Shown in pieces: positions 34,683 through 45,985 of a stretch of 64,000 nt of DNA. The notes below the pieces were generated by a model. It was not told the DNA's origin. It did no database searches and saw only the letters and a list, made by a program, of their open reading frames with translations. Every line of letters starts with the position of its first letter. The stretch's first letter is position 1. Location: contig OY821755.1 in NCBI GenBank assembly GCA_963682095.1, positions 36,218,256 through 36,282,255 of the forward strand, in the 5' to 3' direction. The position numbers and the translations under genes were made by a program. The DNA comes from Potentilla sterilis (lineage: Eukaryota > Streptophyta > Magnoliopsida > Rosales > Rosaceae).

Positions 34683-37047
34683 AAAGACAGTCTAAACTCT
34701 CTGCTCATTGGTACTCAAAGTTTCTAAAGAATAAAATCTTCGCTCCACATTTAGATTCTGATGCTGATCAACATTACTTCTCTCAGTAAATACTTTTGTT
34801 GCTAATCAGTATGTTTGAAGTTAAACTTATCCACAAGATAAGCATTATCTAACCTTATAAAGAATGAACAACTTTGTTTTCATTCTTTACAAGCACTTGG
34901 CTTAGTTCCTTTTCAGCTCCTTCAATGTACAACTTCTTTTTCCTGCAAAATCTTATCAAATTTGTTGTTTTAACAATAGGCGGGGAATATCTTTTCAATT
35001 TTTCTTTTATCATTTATAAGAAGGGGATCGGAGTTTTAGTAGTAAAATCTCATACAATGCAATAAAATGATACTTGTATGCATGTCATACATTAAAACAT
35101 TATAGAGTTTTTCGACTTGGCGTGCGATTCCCTTAAGAAAGGGACCAAATTAAATAAAGCAGGGCTCATAATCTGCACCAAATTAAGATACTTCCATTTC
35201 ATTGACCATCCCCTTCCATTTTCTATCTTGCTGTGTGTCTTACAAACACAACATGTAGACCATATTCCGGATTAACATGCAATCGTTCTCTAAACTTTAA
35301 GGTAGCTTACATCACATTCATATTAGTTTAATACATGCTTTGATTGAATCTGAAAGAATTTGTTGGCCTTGTCATGAAGATCCAAGGTGGGTTGGGTGAA
35401 CAAGAACCCTAATTGAAGCATATATTTCCTTTCAGTTCAGACAACTGACCAAGCATTTCCTAACTATGAAGCAGCTAGCTGTAAAGTGAGTAGCTAGAAT
35501 ATGCACCAAAGCCAAAAACACAAGTGTGCGTTTTGAGGGTTGAATGGAATTGGATTGAACCAAAAAGATAAACACTTGTTGGATTATATCCACCCAATGC
35601 TCATTATGCATTTGGATTATGCTGAATATATAATGATAATCATCATCTTCAACTCCTTGGCCGCAACCTCAACATACATGGCGTCCAGTTCTCATAGCTT
35701 TCTATCAAGTTTTTTGGTTAATTCCATTTTCAAGCAAAGGATGTGCCTGAATTAACTCCATTGATTTTTGCCCGTTGTCAATATGGAACCCCTATTGTTG
35801 AAAATACTAGTTTCTCAATTGTATTTCCGTATCATACTACTAGCTCAGTGTATTTCCTTGGCTTCGTGTAAAACTTTTAGTTGCATACCCATTACCGTAC
35901 TATCATACTGAAAATTATTTCACAGTGTGTCACCATTAATGAAAGTTTTGATCTAATATGTTAATCAATTTAACTGAAAGTGTTCATAAACATCTACTTG
36001 TTGTCTCATGGGGAACTAAAATTGAACGTGAAGACGACACTATGTGACTGAAAACTTAGTCTAAAGAACAGTTAGTTCTAGAGCACTCTTTTAAATTGAA
36101 CTCATCCAAACAAACACAAGATGTCCACGACCCAGATCAGGTGAAAAAGTTCAGTGTTCAAAGTATATCTACCTTTTTAGCCTAATTTACATCTTGATCG
36201 TACCTCAACTTTTATTACATACATTTACAAACTGCAGACGTGAAACATTGTCTTTATGTATTACAATTTCACAATATACCTAACTTCCACCTCAACTCAT
36301 GGAAAATCAACTAAGCAACATGTAGTACATTGTGAGGTGAACAACTGAAACTGGTGAGATTTGAATTTAGATACGGTGAGATCATAGCTTAGCAGAACTC
36401 TTTGAAACAACCGGAAAGTTTGGAAGGATATAACTTCCTTGTACCGCAAACCTAAACAACCAAAGTTACACAAATACTCCACCCCACAAATCATTGCACC
36501 CCACACCATTCATTGGTCCTGAAACCCCCCCTTTGATTTTGGGTAAATCCTCAACACAAAGCAGTGAAACAGACTTCACCAACAAGCAAAGTAAAAGAAC
36601 CACAAAAGAAATGCATCGTCTCTCATTCCCAGATGAGGACAATGTCGGCAAATTATGGATGACCCAAGGACCATGTCGTAATTTGCCACGGATATTCATA
36701 ATTTAACAGAAATTTGAAAAATCCCGTGAGAACGATAAAGGAAGGAGCAATCGAGTCGCTTGTGGGGGCAAGAGAAGGTAGAGAAAATCGAGAAAGAAAG
36801 CAAAGAAAAACAAAAGTAGCTAAAGCCATTTGATTTCAGCCAGAGAACCCAGAAATATTATTTTTATTAATTCAAAAAAAATTGATTGGTTTTTTGTTTT
36901 GTTTATTTATTAATATATTTTTGTGTAGAAGAGAAGGTGGTGCTGGTGCCATCCAGTTCTTCTCCCTCCCATCTCTCTCTCTCTCTCTCTCCAAAATCTC
37001 AGAGACCCAATTCTTTCTATGACAATCTGCCATTGATTTTACCACCC
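34683..37047. other. Intergenic DNA and 5' region of the ERF gene
   Basis: A/T-rich single-copy-looking DNA between the E1 LTR end and the ERF start codon. I see no gene. The last 200 bp look like a 5' UTR: purine-rich near 36750-36800 and a (TC)n run at 36972-36991. An in-frame ATG at 36886 precedes the conserved start, with no stop between them. Confidence 0.6.
36972..36991 (+). repeat. (TC)n microsatellite in ERF 5' UTR
   Basis: Twenty bases of tc repeat 57 bp before the ATG. CT-rich leaders are common in plant 5' UTRs. Confidence 0.85.
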
Positions 37048-37743
37048 ATGAGGAGGGGACGCGGAGCCGCAGCCACCGCCGCCGCCGCGGCAGCCAGAGC
37101 GAATGGGCCGCCGGGTGAACCCAACGGATCCAGGCCCATTAAAGAGGTGAAATACCGGGGAGTCCGGAAAAGACCGTGGGGGAAATACGCGGCGGAGATC
37201 CGAGACCCGTATAAGAAGAGCCGAGTCTGGCTTGGAACTTTTGAGTCCGCCGAGGACGCGGCGCGGGCATACGACGCCGCCGCCCGCGTCCTCCGCGGAC
37301 CCAAAGCCAAGACCAATTTCCCCACCTACTCCAACAACCATTTCTGTTACAACAACCAAGCGGATCCGAATAAGTTGTTCGGGTCGGGTTACGGGTTTGA
37401 AGAAGATAACCAAATGGGTCCCGCCAGACCCGCGTCGAGCAGCTTGAGCTCCACCGTGGAGTCGTTCAGCGGGCCGCGGCAGCGATCGACGACGACGGCG
37501 TCGGTCGCTGCGGCTGAGTCGTCGCGGCGGAAGCAGCCGCGGACGCCGCCGATGGATCCGGAGGATTGCCACAGCGACTGCGACTCGTCGTCGTCAGTGG
37601 TGGAGGACGACGGGGAGTTTGCGGCGTCGTCGTCGTTTCGGAAGCAGATGGAGTTTGATCTTAATTTCCCACCGTTGGATGAGGTCGACGCGGCGGGAGG
37701 AATGGGCGGTCGAGATCTTGGCTGGACGGCTCTGTGCCTCTGA
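37048..37743 (+). CDS. AP2/ERF transcription factor with EAR repression motif (ERF3/ERF7-like)
   Basis: Intronless gene of 231 codons. The start was set at ATG 37048 because MRRGRGAA is the usual N-terminus of group VIII ERF repressors; the in-frame ATG at 36886 adds a leader with no family resemblance. One AP2 domain spans residues about 34-92 (YRGVRKRPWGKYAAEIRDP, RVWLGTF, AARAYDAAA, GPKAKTNFP), which contacts GCC-box DNA through its three-stranded sheet. Alanine/aspartate at the two diagnostic AP2 positions places it in the ERF rather than DREB group. A DLNFPP EAR motif near residue 208 recruits co-repressors of the TOPLESS type, so it should be a nuclear repressor in ethylene or stress responses. 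The C-terminal half is serine-rich and acidic. Confidence 0.94.
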   Translation: MRRGRGAAATAAAAAARANGPPGEPNGSRPIKEVKYRGVRKRPWGKYAAEIRDPYKKSRVWLGTFESAEDAARAYDAAARVLRGPKAKTNFPTYSNNHFCYNNQADPNKLFGSGYGFEEDNQMGPARPASSSLSSTVESFSGPRQRSTTTASVAAAESSRRKQPRTPPMDPEDCHSDCDSSSSVVEDDGEFAASSSFRKQMEFDLNFPPLDEVDAAGGMGGRDLGWTALCL

Positions 37744-38344
37744 TTTACTGATGATGATGACGATTATTTGATGATCAATGTTTCCAATACTCTTTTCTTA
37801 TTTCTCTGTATTATGGCATTGTGTTTGATGAGAATGACCTTTTTATTTTTCTCATTTTTAGACTAGAAACAAAATCATCATGAGGATCTTGTTATTGTTG
37901 TTGTTGTAATTTTATGTGTATTAGGGTTTGTAAAATGTGGGGGATCTGGGTTTCTCCAATCTCTCCTAGCTTCTTGTTCACAAAGTTACCATAAACGCTT
38001 ATCTAATGAGGAAATGAAGATTTGAGGCTTCTCTTGTTCTGTTTTCCTTGACTTCCATTCTCAGTCAAAGTAGGTCAAGAATGTAATGAGGTTCATTTGC
38101 ATTGGTACTTTGGCCTTTGGGGTAATGGAAGAGCACAAAAATGCATAGCTTGTATTACAATTGAAGAACTTTCAATTTTGTGATTTTAGGCATTGGAATG
38201 ATTACATGGCATTAGATGTGCTTAGTGCATTGACAAGAGTTGAGAGCAACAGAAGGATGGAATGTGGTCAACAATTGCATGCAATCACCATTTTGGAGGT
38301 TTGAACTTGGACTCAGAAACATAGCTTGTAACCCATAACCTGTA
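37744..38344. other. ERF 3' region, no further gene seen
   Basis: Contains the likely 3' UTR (T-rich, TTGTTGTTGTTGTAA near 37890). I see no reading frame with family resemblance. Confidence 0.55.
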
Positions 38345-38576
38345 TTGCTAGTAGGGGTAACATTCCAATGAATACGCCTTGGAGGCTGCAGAGCTTAGTG
38401 AAAGATATCAGGGGCCTTACTCAACTTTTTCAGACCATATCTTTCAAGCATGTGTTTAGAGAGCAAATTTTGTGGCCGATGCGATTGTAAAATTAGGACA
38501 CCATGCCTAATTGTTTGATGTAATTTGGATTGGTTGTCCTCAAGGCTTCATCATCTAATTTTTCCTCACGTAGCCA
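38345..38576 (+). pseudogene. RNase H-like (RVT_3 type) relic
   Basis: Translation gives a segment PWRLQSLVKDI...FKHVFRE followed, after a one-base shift, by NFVADAIVKLGHHA and then WIGCPQGFII. This is the wording of the C-terminal part of plant RNase H-like domains from non-LTR retroelements (HVxREANxVADxLAKLG). It has a frameshift and stops and no complete domain. It is a decayed LINE or gene fragment; which one cannot be told here. Confidence 0.55.
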
Positions 38577-39984
38577 AAAGATAAAAAATAAAAGTTTTTC
38601 ATCGGTTGGTGGGACATTATTGTCACTCCCATTCTTTCTTTTAGCCAAAATAGTGACAATACCATTTCCCTAAATGCTGTTTTTTGTTTAAATGATATTT
38701 ATTTTTGTTGGGTGTGGTGTAGGTGTGGGAATTGTGATGGTTGAAGATGTAAGTGGAAGGAGACTCCCAAGAAGATGCAATTGTCCTTGTGCGCATGTAA
38801 GATTTCATATTGGATTGTTTTTAGGGATGGCATCTCTGAGAGTTCAGAAAAATGTGACCGGAGTGGAGTGGTGATTGAGGCAGCAGCTATGGCCAGCTGG
38901 GTAAGTATCGTAGATTTCATGGCTACTTCGTCCTCGCCTAGGGTATTTACCATATAATACAAGCAGTAGAAGACATTGTTCTTGTTTCTTTTGCGGCGAA
39001 TTCGTAGTTTTCGTAGGCTTGGCAAATTTGGATTTCGAGCCGCCTTCTCTAATAGGCGGAGGTCGTAGTCACACGATTCTTGCTCTTATGCCCATGTAGC
39101 AAGAATCAGAATGATATGATTCTACGAAAATTTACTGTACTTTCATGTATGACATACAGTAAGTTTTCCCCAACGGTCTCTTACGAACAAAAATGGTTGC
39201 TCTACAAATTCTTAAGTGCATGCAATTGATGCAAACCCAACATTCCCATCTTCTACCATTTTTCTTGAATACCCTTGAATTCTGGATAAACCAGTTGGTT
39301 GATGCTAGTTTCTTCAATCGATTTGGTTTCACAGAATAATGCTGCGCCTATGTGTTATCAATAAAGGCTAGCTGTATCGACTGCAATGCTAACAAAGGCT
39401 GCCACCCACTGAAAATATGACAAAGCATTTACTTTGTGTCCCCTCTTTCTCTGAATAATATTGAACAAGTACAGCTACTTTTTAAGGGTACAAGCTCAGC
39501 CTTGTTTCTTCAGCTTAATTGCTAGGAGGAAAGAAAAGGAAAAACAAGGAACAGAGGGAACAACAAGGTGAACCAGTGTCAGCCTTCAACATGTAGAGCA
39601 TGCAGTAAGGTGGACTGAAAATAATCGATTCAATGTATTTTGATATGTATTTTGTTCTGGGTATCACATATTTATGCTATCAATTTCGGACTTTTGGTAT
39701 GTACAAACTGTTAAAGAAAATTTTTACAAATAATCTCCATACTAATCAATTATCATCTGGCTACATCCTATTATAAACGTATCAGACTAGTTCAAGGAAG
39801 ATTATTTCCGTAATTTTTGTGATGTGTCTTATTCTAATTAGATTAGATTTCTAATATATTCAGTAGATAGGGAATAGAAAATGTCCATTTAGTACGAATT
39901 TGCCCCCTCATTACTCATTCCAATGATCATCTTAATTTCTTCCCCTATTAAACATATAGAAAATGTCCATTTGATAAATTTTTT
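38577..39984. other. Intergenic DNA with one short hairpin
   Basis: No gene recognised. A 9-bp inverted repeat gattcttgc/gcaagaatc lies at 39075-39083 and 39099-39107 with a 15-base loop. The reading frame at 38692-38960 shows no family resemblance. Confidence 0.5.
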
Positions 39985-40759
39985 GGGGTCTCTTTGCCCA
40001 AACCAATGACCACTTTTACAAATTGCCCAAGCCAACACAAGGTAAACAAGCTATTGCCCAAATGATACAAAAAGTTTTCTTTTCTATATTTGTTAGACTT
40101 TTTTACTCTCACCCCTTATACACTCATATGAAGAGAAAGTGGAAGATAGAGAAAACTTTGCCGGAAGGGCACCAAACTCCGCCGGCGTCTAATGGCCGGT
40201 CGTCGGATTCCAGTCACCGACCGGGGGCACCAAAAAGTTTTCGCCGGAATATTATTTTTCTAATATTAAATTACTGACTCTGACTTTAAGCATGTTATTG
40301 ACTCTTAGTAATCAGGTTACTGACCCTCATTAAGCAACTTACAGATTCTAGTAAGCATGTTACTGACTCTCAGTAATCAGGTTACTGACCCCCAGTAAGC
40401 AACTTACAGATTCCAGTAAGCCTGTTACTGACTCTCAGTAATCAGGTTACTGACCCCCCAATAAGTAACTTACAGATTTCAATAATCAAGTAATAAATTA
40501 CTAACCATCAGTAACTCGATTACTGGCCTCCAGTAACCACTAATAATGAATTACTGACCATCAGTAACTCCAATTATTAGACCCCAATTCAATTCAATTC
40601 AATTCAACCAACAACCCAAAAAATAACCTCAATTTTTCGATTCGATCAAAACCCTAACTTTCATTCCGACCCCCAAACCCTCAATTGGCTCCGATCCAAA
40701 TCGCAATCAGCCCTTCTAAGCCTACCCAGAACCTCAAAATCCAACCCTTTCCTCCATTG

Positions 40760-41015
40760 ATGGGCACAATCAAGGTCCGCAGCGACAAATCAAAACCCTC
40801 GCCGTCGCCGCTACCGAAGCCGACGACGTGATCGACGTAGTGCACGGAGACCATCAATGGCTGCCACGAGTTCAAAATCAGCGGGTACTCGCTCACAAAG
40901 GGCATGGGGATTGGGAAGTACGTCGGGTCGAAGCAGTTCTACGTCGGTTGGTACACGTGGGCCATTTACTACTATCCCAACGGCGGGTACACGTGGGTAA
41001 TTTACTTCTATCGAT
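40760..41015 (+). pseudogene. Captured 5' end of a MATH-BTB (BPM-like) gene
   Basis: The frame begins MGTIKVRSDKS, then a serine/proline stretch, then TINGCHEFKISGYSLTKG and MGIGKYVGSKQF followed by YTWAIYYYPNGG. This is the N-terminus and start of the MATH domain of plant MATH-BTB proteins, which act as CUL3 ubiquitin-ligase substrate adaptors. A TGA and a TAG lie near 40829 and 40835, and a second copy of the Y-T-W-x-I-Y-F-Y phrase follows the first before the sequence runs into GA repeats. The BTB domain is absent. It sits inside the small MULE, so it is a captured and decayed fragment. Confidence 0.75.
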
Positions 41016-41025
41016 GTCGTCGACG

Positions 41026-41029
<4 letters not shown>

Positions 41030-41101
<72 letters not shown>

Positions 41102-41152
41102 CTTTTGTGTGGCTGTTGTCGCCGACGGCAGAGAGAGAGAGAGAGAGAGAGA
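41030..41152. repeat. (GA)n microsatellites
   Basis: About 70 bp of GA at 41030-41099 and a second run at 41131-41152. The right end of the large MULE has a similar GA-rich segment (59750-59890). Confidence 0.95.
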
Positions 41153-41496
41153 AGTTTTAGATTTGGATATAGAGTTAGATTAGGCTAAGGCCAAATATGT
41201 CTTTTTTATAAGAGTTGTTGGGATGGGCAGATACAGTTGGATTATGCAATTTTTACCCTATTTTTGACTAAATGGTCAATATCCCTAAAAATTATCCTGG
41301 AGCCAACACAAGGTAAACAAGTTAGTCCCCAAATGATACAAAAAGTTTTCTTTTCTACGGACCCCCAAATATATTTGTTACTGACCCCAAATAACTGATG
41401 TTTTTCTTTGTTGTTTGGCAAGTTTTTTTTCTTCCCTTGGCCCTATGTATCTGTGACTAAGAGACCGAATCGAATTGGTTATTTTTTTTCAAACAC

Positions 41497-42405
41497 CTGA
41501 AGAATTTGTTGGAAGCTCAAGGAAGATTTATTACTTTCATTAGTGACCGAGGTAATGGACTATTGAAAGCTTTTGATATTGTTTTTCCTGGAAATCCTTA
41601 TCTCTATTGTTTCGAGCATTTAACCTTTAATCTGACCCGTAGATATTCTGGTAAGGGTCATAGTGTGGTGATTGATAAAGTTAAGGTAAGTTTTTTTCGG
41701 TTGTTTATTCTTCAACGGAGAAGCAGTACTGCCATAATTTGGCAAAACTTAGAGAGGAGGGTGGTGCAGAGATTATTAATAGTTTCATTAAAGATATCCC
41801 CTTAGAACATTGGTGTAGAGAATTTTTTAAGGGCTGCCGTTATGGAATAATGGCCAATGTCATAGCTGAATCGTTCAATAAGTGGATTGTTGTAGAGCGT
41901 TTGATGCCTCCTTATGCTATGTTAGATCAAACCCGCTTGAGAGAAATGAGTCAGATGGCTAAGAGGAGTGCAAATGCAGAAAGATGGACTACACAGCTAA
42001 CTCCCAAGATGGAGATTCATCTTAAGACTGAGATGGAGAAGAGTCGAAGTTACAGAGTGATTTCTTCTCAAAGTGGTGTGTATGAGGTACTGCTTTAACA
42101 CTGACTGTGCCCCAGTAATTATTATTATTATTTTTTTTTTTGCTGTTTTGCTGCTGCATTTTTGCTCATTTGTATATGTATAATATGGAGCGGCACGCTC
42201 CCGTTGGCGGTGCAGTAACACACTGCTATATTAGTTACTGGCTCATATATTTTTGTTTGTTGACCTCTAGTATTTCTGTGCAGGTTAGGGATGATAATTA
42301 TTCTTACAGTGTGAACATTAATGATCATTCATGTTCATGTATAAAGTGGCAGATTAATTGCTTTCCTTGTCCTCATAGTCTTTCGGCAATACAAGCTGCT
42401 TCTTA
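41497..42405 (+). pseudogene. MULE transposase C-terminal half with SWIM zinc finger
   Basis: The frame starts inside the transposase core (FISDRGNGLLKAFDIVFP, YCFEHLTFNL), where the D of SDR is the second catalytic residue of MULE transposases. After a one-base shift in the T-run near 41695 it continues with LREEGGAEIINSFI and the IPLEHWCREFF...ANVIAESFNKW block. An intron (42087 to about 42280, GT/AG) precedes the SWIM finger C-S-C-x-K-W-x9-C-P-H (about 42330-42380). The N-terminal half with the first catalytic aspartate is missing. The protein would cut and join MULE ends; this copy cannot. Confidence 0.82.
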
Positions 42406-42406
42406 A

Positions 42407-43234
42407 CAAGCTGAGCGGTCGTTGTCACAAGATGGGTCATCATAACAAGCTGAGTTGCGCATAACCTCTTTCGGGGTAGCTGTTTTTGTTATTTCTTGTT
42501 TTTTAGGCAGAAGATTGTGTTTACTGGGTGTCAGTAATAGATTTGCTATGGGTCCGTAATCCGATTACTGGGGATCATTAATTGACTTACTGGGAGTCAG
42601 TAATATTATTATTGGGGGGCAGTAATAGTCTTACGTTGTGTAACTAATTGGTTTTTTTTTTGGATCCACAATTTCATTGGAATCCTTTCTCTTTTCAAAT
42701 ACGATATTGGAAATGAATATTGGAAATACTTTATACAATATTTTGTGCACTAGATCTTATATGATTTGCTTGAAAACAATCATGTTAAGTAAGGAGTTAC
42801 TTACTGACTGACTGTAAGTTTGTACTGATTGTAAGTTTGTAAACTTTGTAGCGTGTTGCACTTGATTTTTTTATCTGTGATGCTCTGATTTTTTTCAAAT
42901 GTAACTAAGTAGCATCATATAACACAGATCATACAAGATTCCAGTAAGATGATTATTGACTGGCTCTAAGTAACCAGGTTATTGACTCCCAGTAAGATGA
43001 TTACTAACCCCCAGTAAACAACTTTGCTGACTTCCTATAAACAACTTTGCTGACTTCCTGTAAACAATTACTGATTCTTTTCAAATGAAACTAAGTAGCA
43101 TCATATAACATAGATCACAATTCTAAAAGGGATTCCAAATCTAAAATATAGAGGTCTTACATACTTCTTACTTAAGAGACATGTCCTACAACTTGTACTA
43201 CTCATTAATTACATCGAAACTATTAGATATTCTT
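42407..43234. other. Spacer between MULE genes, TTACTG...CAGTAA words
   Basis: Non-coding. Dispersed palindromic words at about 42530-42630 and 42950-43080 in both orientations. Confidence 0.6.
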
Positions 43235-44156
43235 TGTGATGTTTATGTTCATAAACCACTCCAGCATTCTTTTTCTCATGTTGTTTCCACCAGCTTTTGT
43301 CGGTCTTTTGCCCATTGCTAATTCCTCCATCATATGAAGCATGAACGGTCCGCAGTCAGATCTATACAAAAGTAACACGTTATCATCATTTTATAATAGA
43401 ATTTCCTTCAATTCAAATACCACAGACAAGTAATTATTGACTAACAGTAATTCAAATTATTGTCAAGTAATTACTGGTTAATAGTAATTTAAACTTACTT
43501 ACGATAGTTTATCTTGTTGTGGGCATCTGAAGTCTGCAATTAACTTGTATGATTGTTCTGTAATTTTATGGTCAAGAATTCATCTTCTTATTTCCTTCTC
43601 CTCTTCCGTCATGACTATCTTTTCCTCAACCAAGGCACCTTTGTCCATAAGCACGGCTTTTTCTCTATATTCTTCCGGGTCCTGACTATCAGGGAACTTA
43701 TTTGTAAAGTTCACATCTTTGATGAACCGCCTTATCTCTTTGGCATGTAGGTTGGTTTTAATAAAAACAAGTTACTGGGGTTCAGTAAACCCTAAAAGCT
43801 CTTGAAAAAATTAATAAATGTGTCATTAAAATACTCACCACTATTTCTGCATCCTTGGTAGTATAGTCATCGGCATAGTTGACTTTTTTTGTGTGTCAAG
43901 GGATTCATGTGCCTAAAGCATTTCTTCACGTTGTCTATGATCATCAACGTGAAGTGATGGTGCTTGTGGTGATGGATTGGTATGAAGACTTTATGCTTGG
44001 AGAATACTAACCACAATGGTTCTATAAATTGGGTTTCGACCGCCAATCTATAGCCTTCGAAGTCACCTTCTTTTCCTCCTTCTATGTATTCTCTCTCCTT
44101 CTCGGCATTATCCAATACAAAATATTGTATATTTCACCCAACAAGATTAGTAATGG

Positions 44157-44158
<2 letters not shown>

Positions 44159-44192
<34 letters not shown>
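44159..44192. repeat. (AT)n microsatellite
   Basis: Seventeen AT units in a MULE intron. Confidence 0.95.
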
Positions 44193-44194
<2 letters not shown>

Positions 44195-45859
44195 GCACGG
44201 TGCAGCATATTTAACTTAGAATGCTTACCGCTGCTTCAAACCCCAGAAATGTCACTAGAATAGAATTTGGATTTGCTTGCAGGTTTTGTTTTACTAGATG
44301 GATATACACCTTCATTGGCTCTAAACATATAACTATGAATGTTACTAGGGGTCAGTAAGATAAATAAGTGTGTTACTGGGGGTCAGTAAGATAAAGAAGA
44401 TGAGATTCTCACTTCAATGATGATGTCTCGCTCTTCAATAATTCTCTTCAAATCCTCCTTAATTATTGCAACCATGCAATCCTTAGAAGTCCAGTAGTTA
44501 TGGCTGTTTAACAGAAAAACAAATTAATTAATTTTCAACCTTTTTACAAAAAAGTAAGAAAAAAAAAAGATGGAATGATCAGAGTACCTATCATTCTTGT
44601 CTTTGTTTGCATTGAACTAAGATTCATAGTACCGTGCCACATTCTCATCAAGTGTTTTCTAGGTTGCCTTGTCGCATTTCACATTTTCGATCACTATACT
44701 CTTCTTGGCCTTCTGCATCTTTGGAGCTTTTTTTGCTAGCGTGCCGCACTCATAGTCTGCTTGTGGCCTTTTTTTTGCATTCCTCTTATTCACCTCACGT
44801 TTATCTCTATTGAAAGCGGATCATCAGTTTTATTCTCCTTCTTTTTTCTTTTCTCTTCTTCGTCAGCTTGAAAAAATGTTGCAATTGATTTATCTATTTC
44901 TTCTTGAGTTTGTTCAATGAAGATGTCCATCTTCTCATTGATAATGCTTGTTTGCAGGTTAAGTTAATGTCAGTAAAACATACTAACCAATAGCAAAACA
45001 CAACATTAATGACCATCAGTAAAACAGACAAGCAGTACTAACCAACATCAAAACACAAACATTACTGACCATTAGTAAAACACCTAAAAGCAGTACTAAC
45101 CAACAGCTAAACACAGACATTACTGACCATCAGTAACAAAAACAATAACAAGGTGCCCCCCAGTAATCTTGATTACTGGGTGTCAGTAAAACATAAGTTT
45201 AGTATTTTTTTTTCCTCACCTTGGTATTGGTCTCCTCTGTGTGCATCTCTGACCTTTCCATATTATTCCTCACAGCTGCATCGACAACATTTGCTAGAGT
45301 TTCGAAATCTATTAAACTTAAGGAACCGTAATCTTGTGTATTCTCCATCTCCTCTTCTGGTTCTTCTAAATTTTCAGCTTCATTCTCTACTCCTTTTCCT
45401 TCGTCACAACCTTCTCCCATTTCATTGTACTGATCTGGATCCGGATACTCTTCCTCCTTTTCTTCATAAATGACGATTTGCAAATCTAGATGAGGAACGT
45501 CCGTCGTGCTCTTTTCATTTTGGAGCTTCATTCTTAATTCGTTGATGGTCTTCTTCAAATGCTTCTTATCTTCTTCTAGTTGCTTGATGTGCATGTCGCC
45601 TTTTTTGACCATCCGTAACAAGTCAGCATTCTGGTTCAAGAGCTCTTCATTTGCATTTGCTAGTCTCTTCAACTTCTCGTTCAAGTCTGTTTCTGCTGCC
45701 TATCCTTCCAAGTCTGGCAATAGTAGTGCTCTCAATTTATCATTCAGCAATGTGTTTCGTTCTTATTCCTCTTGACTTGCTTGAGGAACCAGCAACCTCA
45801 GTAATTAGATACAACTTTTAAATTCTAAATTCAATACTCGCTTACCACAATTAAGCATG

Positions 45860-45985
45860 TTTCTAAGCCCCAGTAACCAACTTACTGACCCCCAGTAACT
45901 AAATTACTGACCCCCAGTAATCAAATTACTGACCCCTAGTAATCAGCTTACTCACCTCCAGTAAGCAACATGCTAACTTCCTGTA
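45860..45985. repeat. Cluster of TTACTGACCCCCAGTAA words (one of several)
   Basis: Five or so copies of TTACTG-A-CCCC-CAGTAA and variants in 125 bp. Other clusters are at 40260-40620, 42950-43080, 44960-45190, 47170-47370 and 47935-48010. Each word is an imperfect palindrome. Confidence 0.85.

Larger units (their letters stand above)
39985..41285. mobile_element. Small Mutator-like element carrying a gene fragment (Pack-MULE)
   Basis: The left end (ggggtctctttgcccaaacc ... aaattgcccaagccaac, about 39985-40037) is an imperfect inverted repeat of the right end (gttggattatgcaattttt ... ggtcaatatccc, about 41237-41285). Inside are a block of TTACTG...CAGTAA words (40260-40620), a BPM-like MATH fragment (40760-41015) and GA repeats. 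The left end and the GA-rich right end resemble those of the large MULE that adjoins it. I could not find a clean 9-bp target duplication, so borders are good to about 30 bp. Confidence 0.65.

Noticed and set aside
36886..37047. Upstream in-frame ATG as the start of the ERF protein
   Set aside because: The added residues are a translated (TC)n-containing 5' UTR; the family starts MRRGR at 37048.
38692..38960. Small protein frames on both strands
   Set aside because: A glycine-valine string loosely recalls an RNase H start, but it lies downstream of the RNase H tail relic and has no further motif.
40260..40620. CRISPR-like array of TTACTG words
   Set aside because: Spacing is irregular, the words vary, and this is a plant nuclear sequence; they are palindromic repeats of a MULE.
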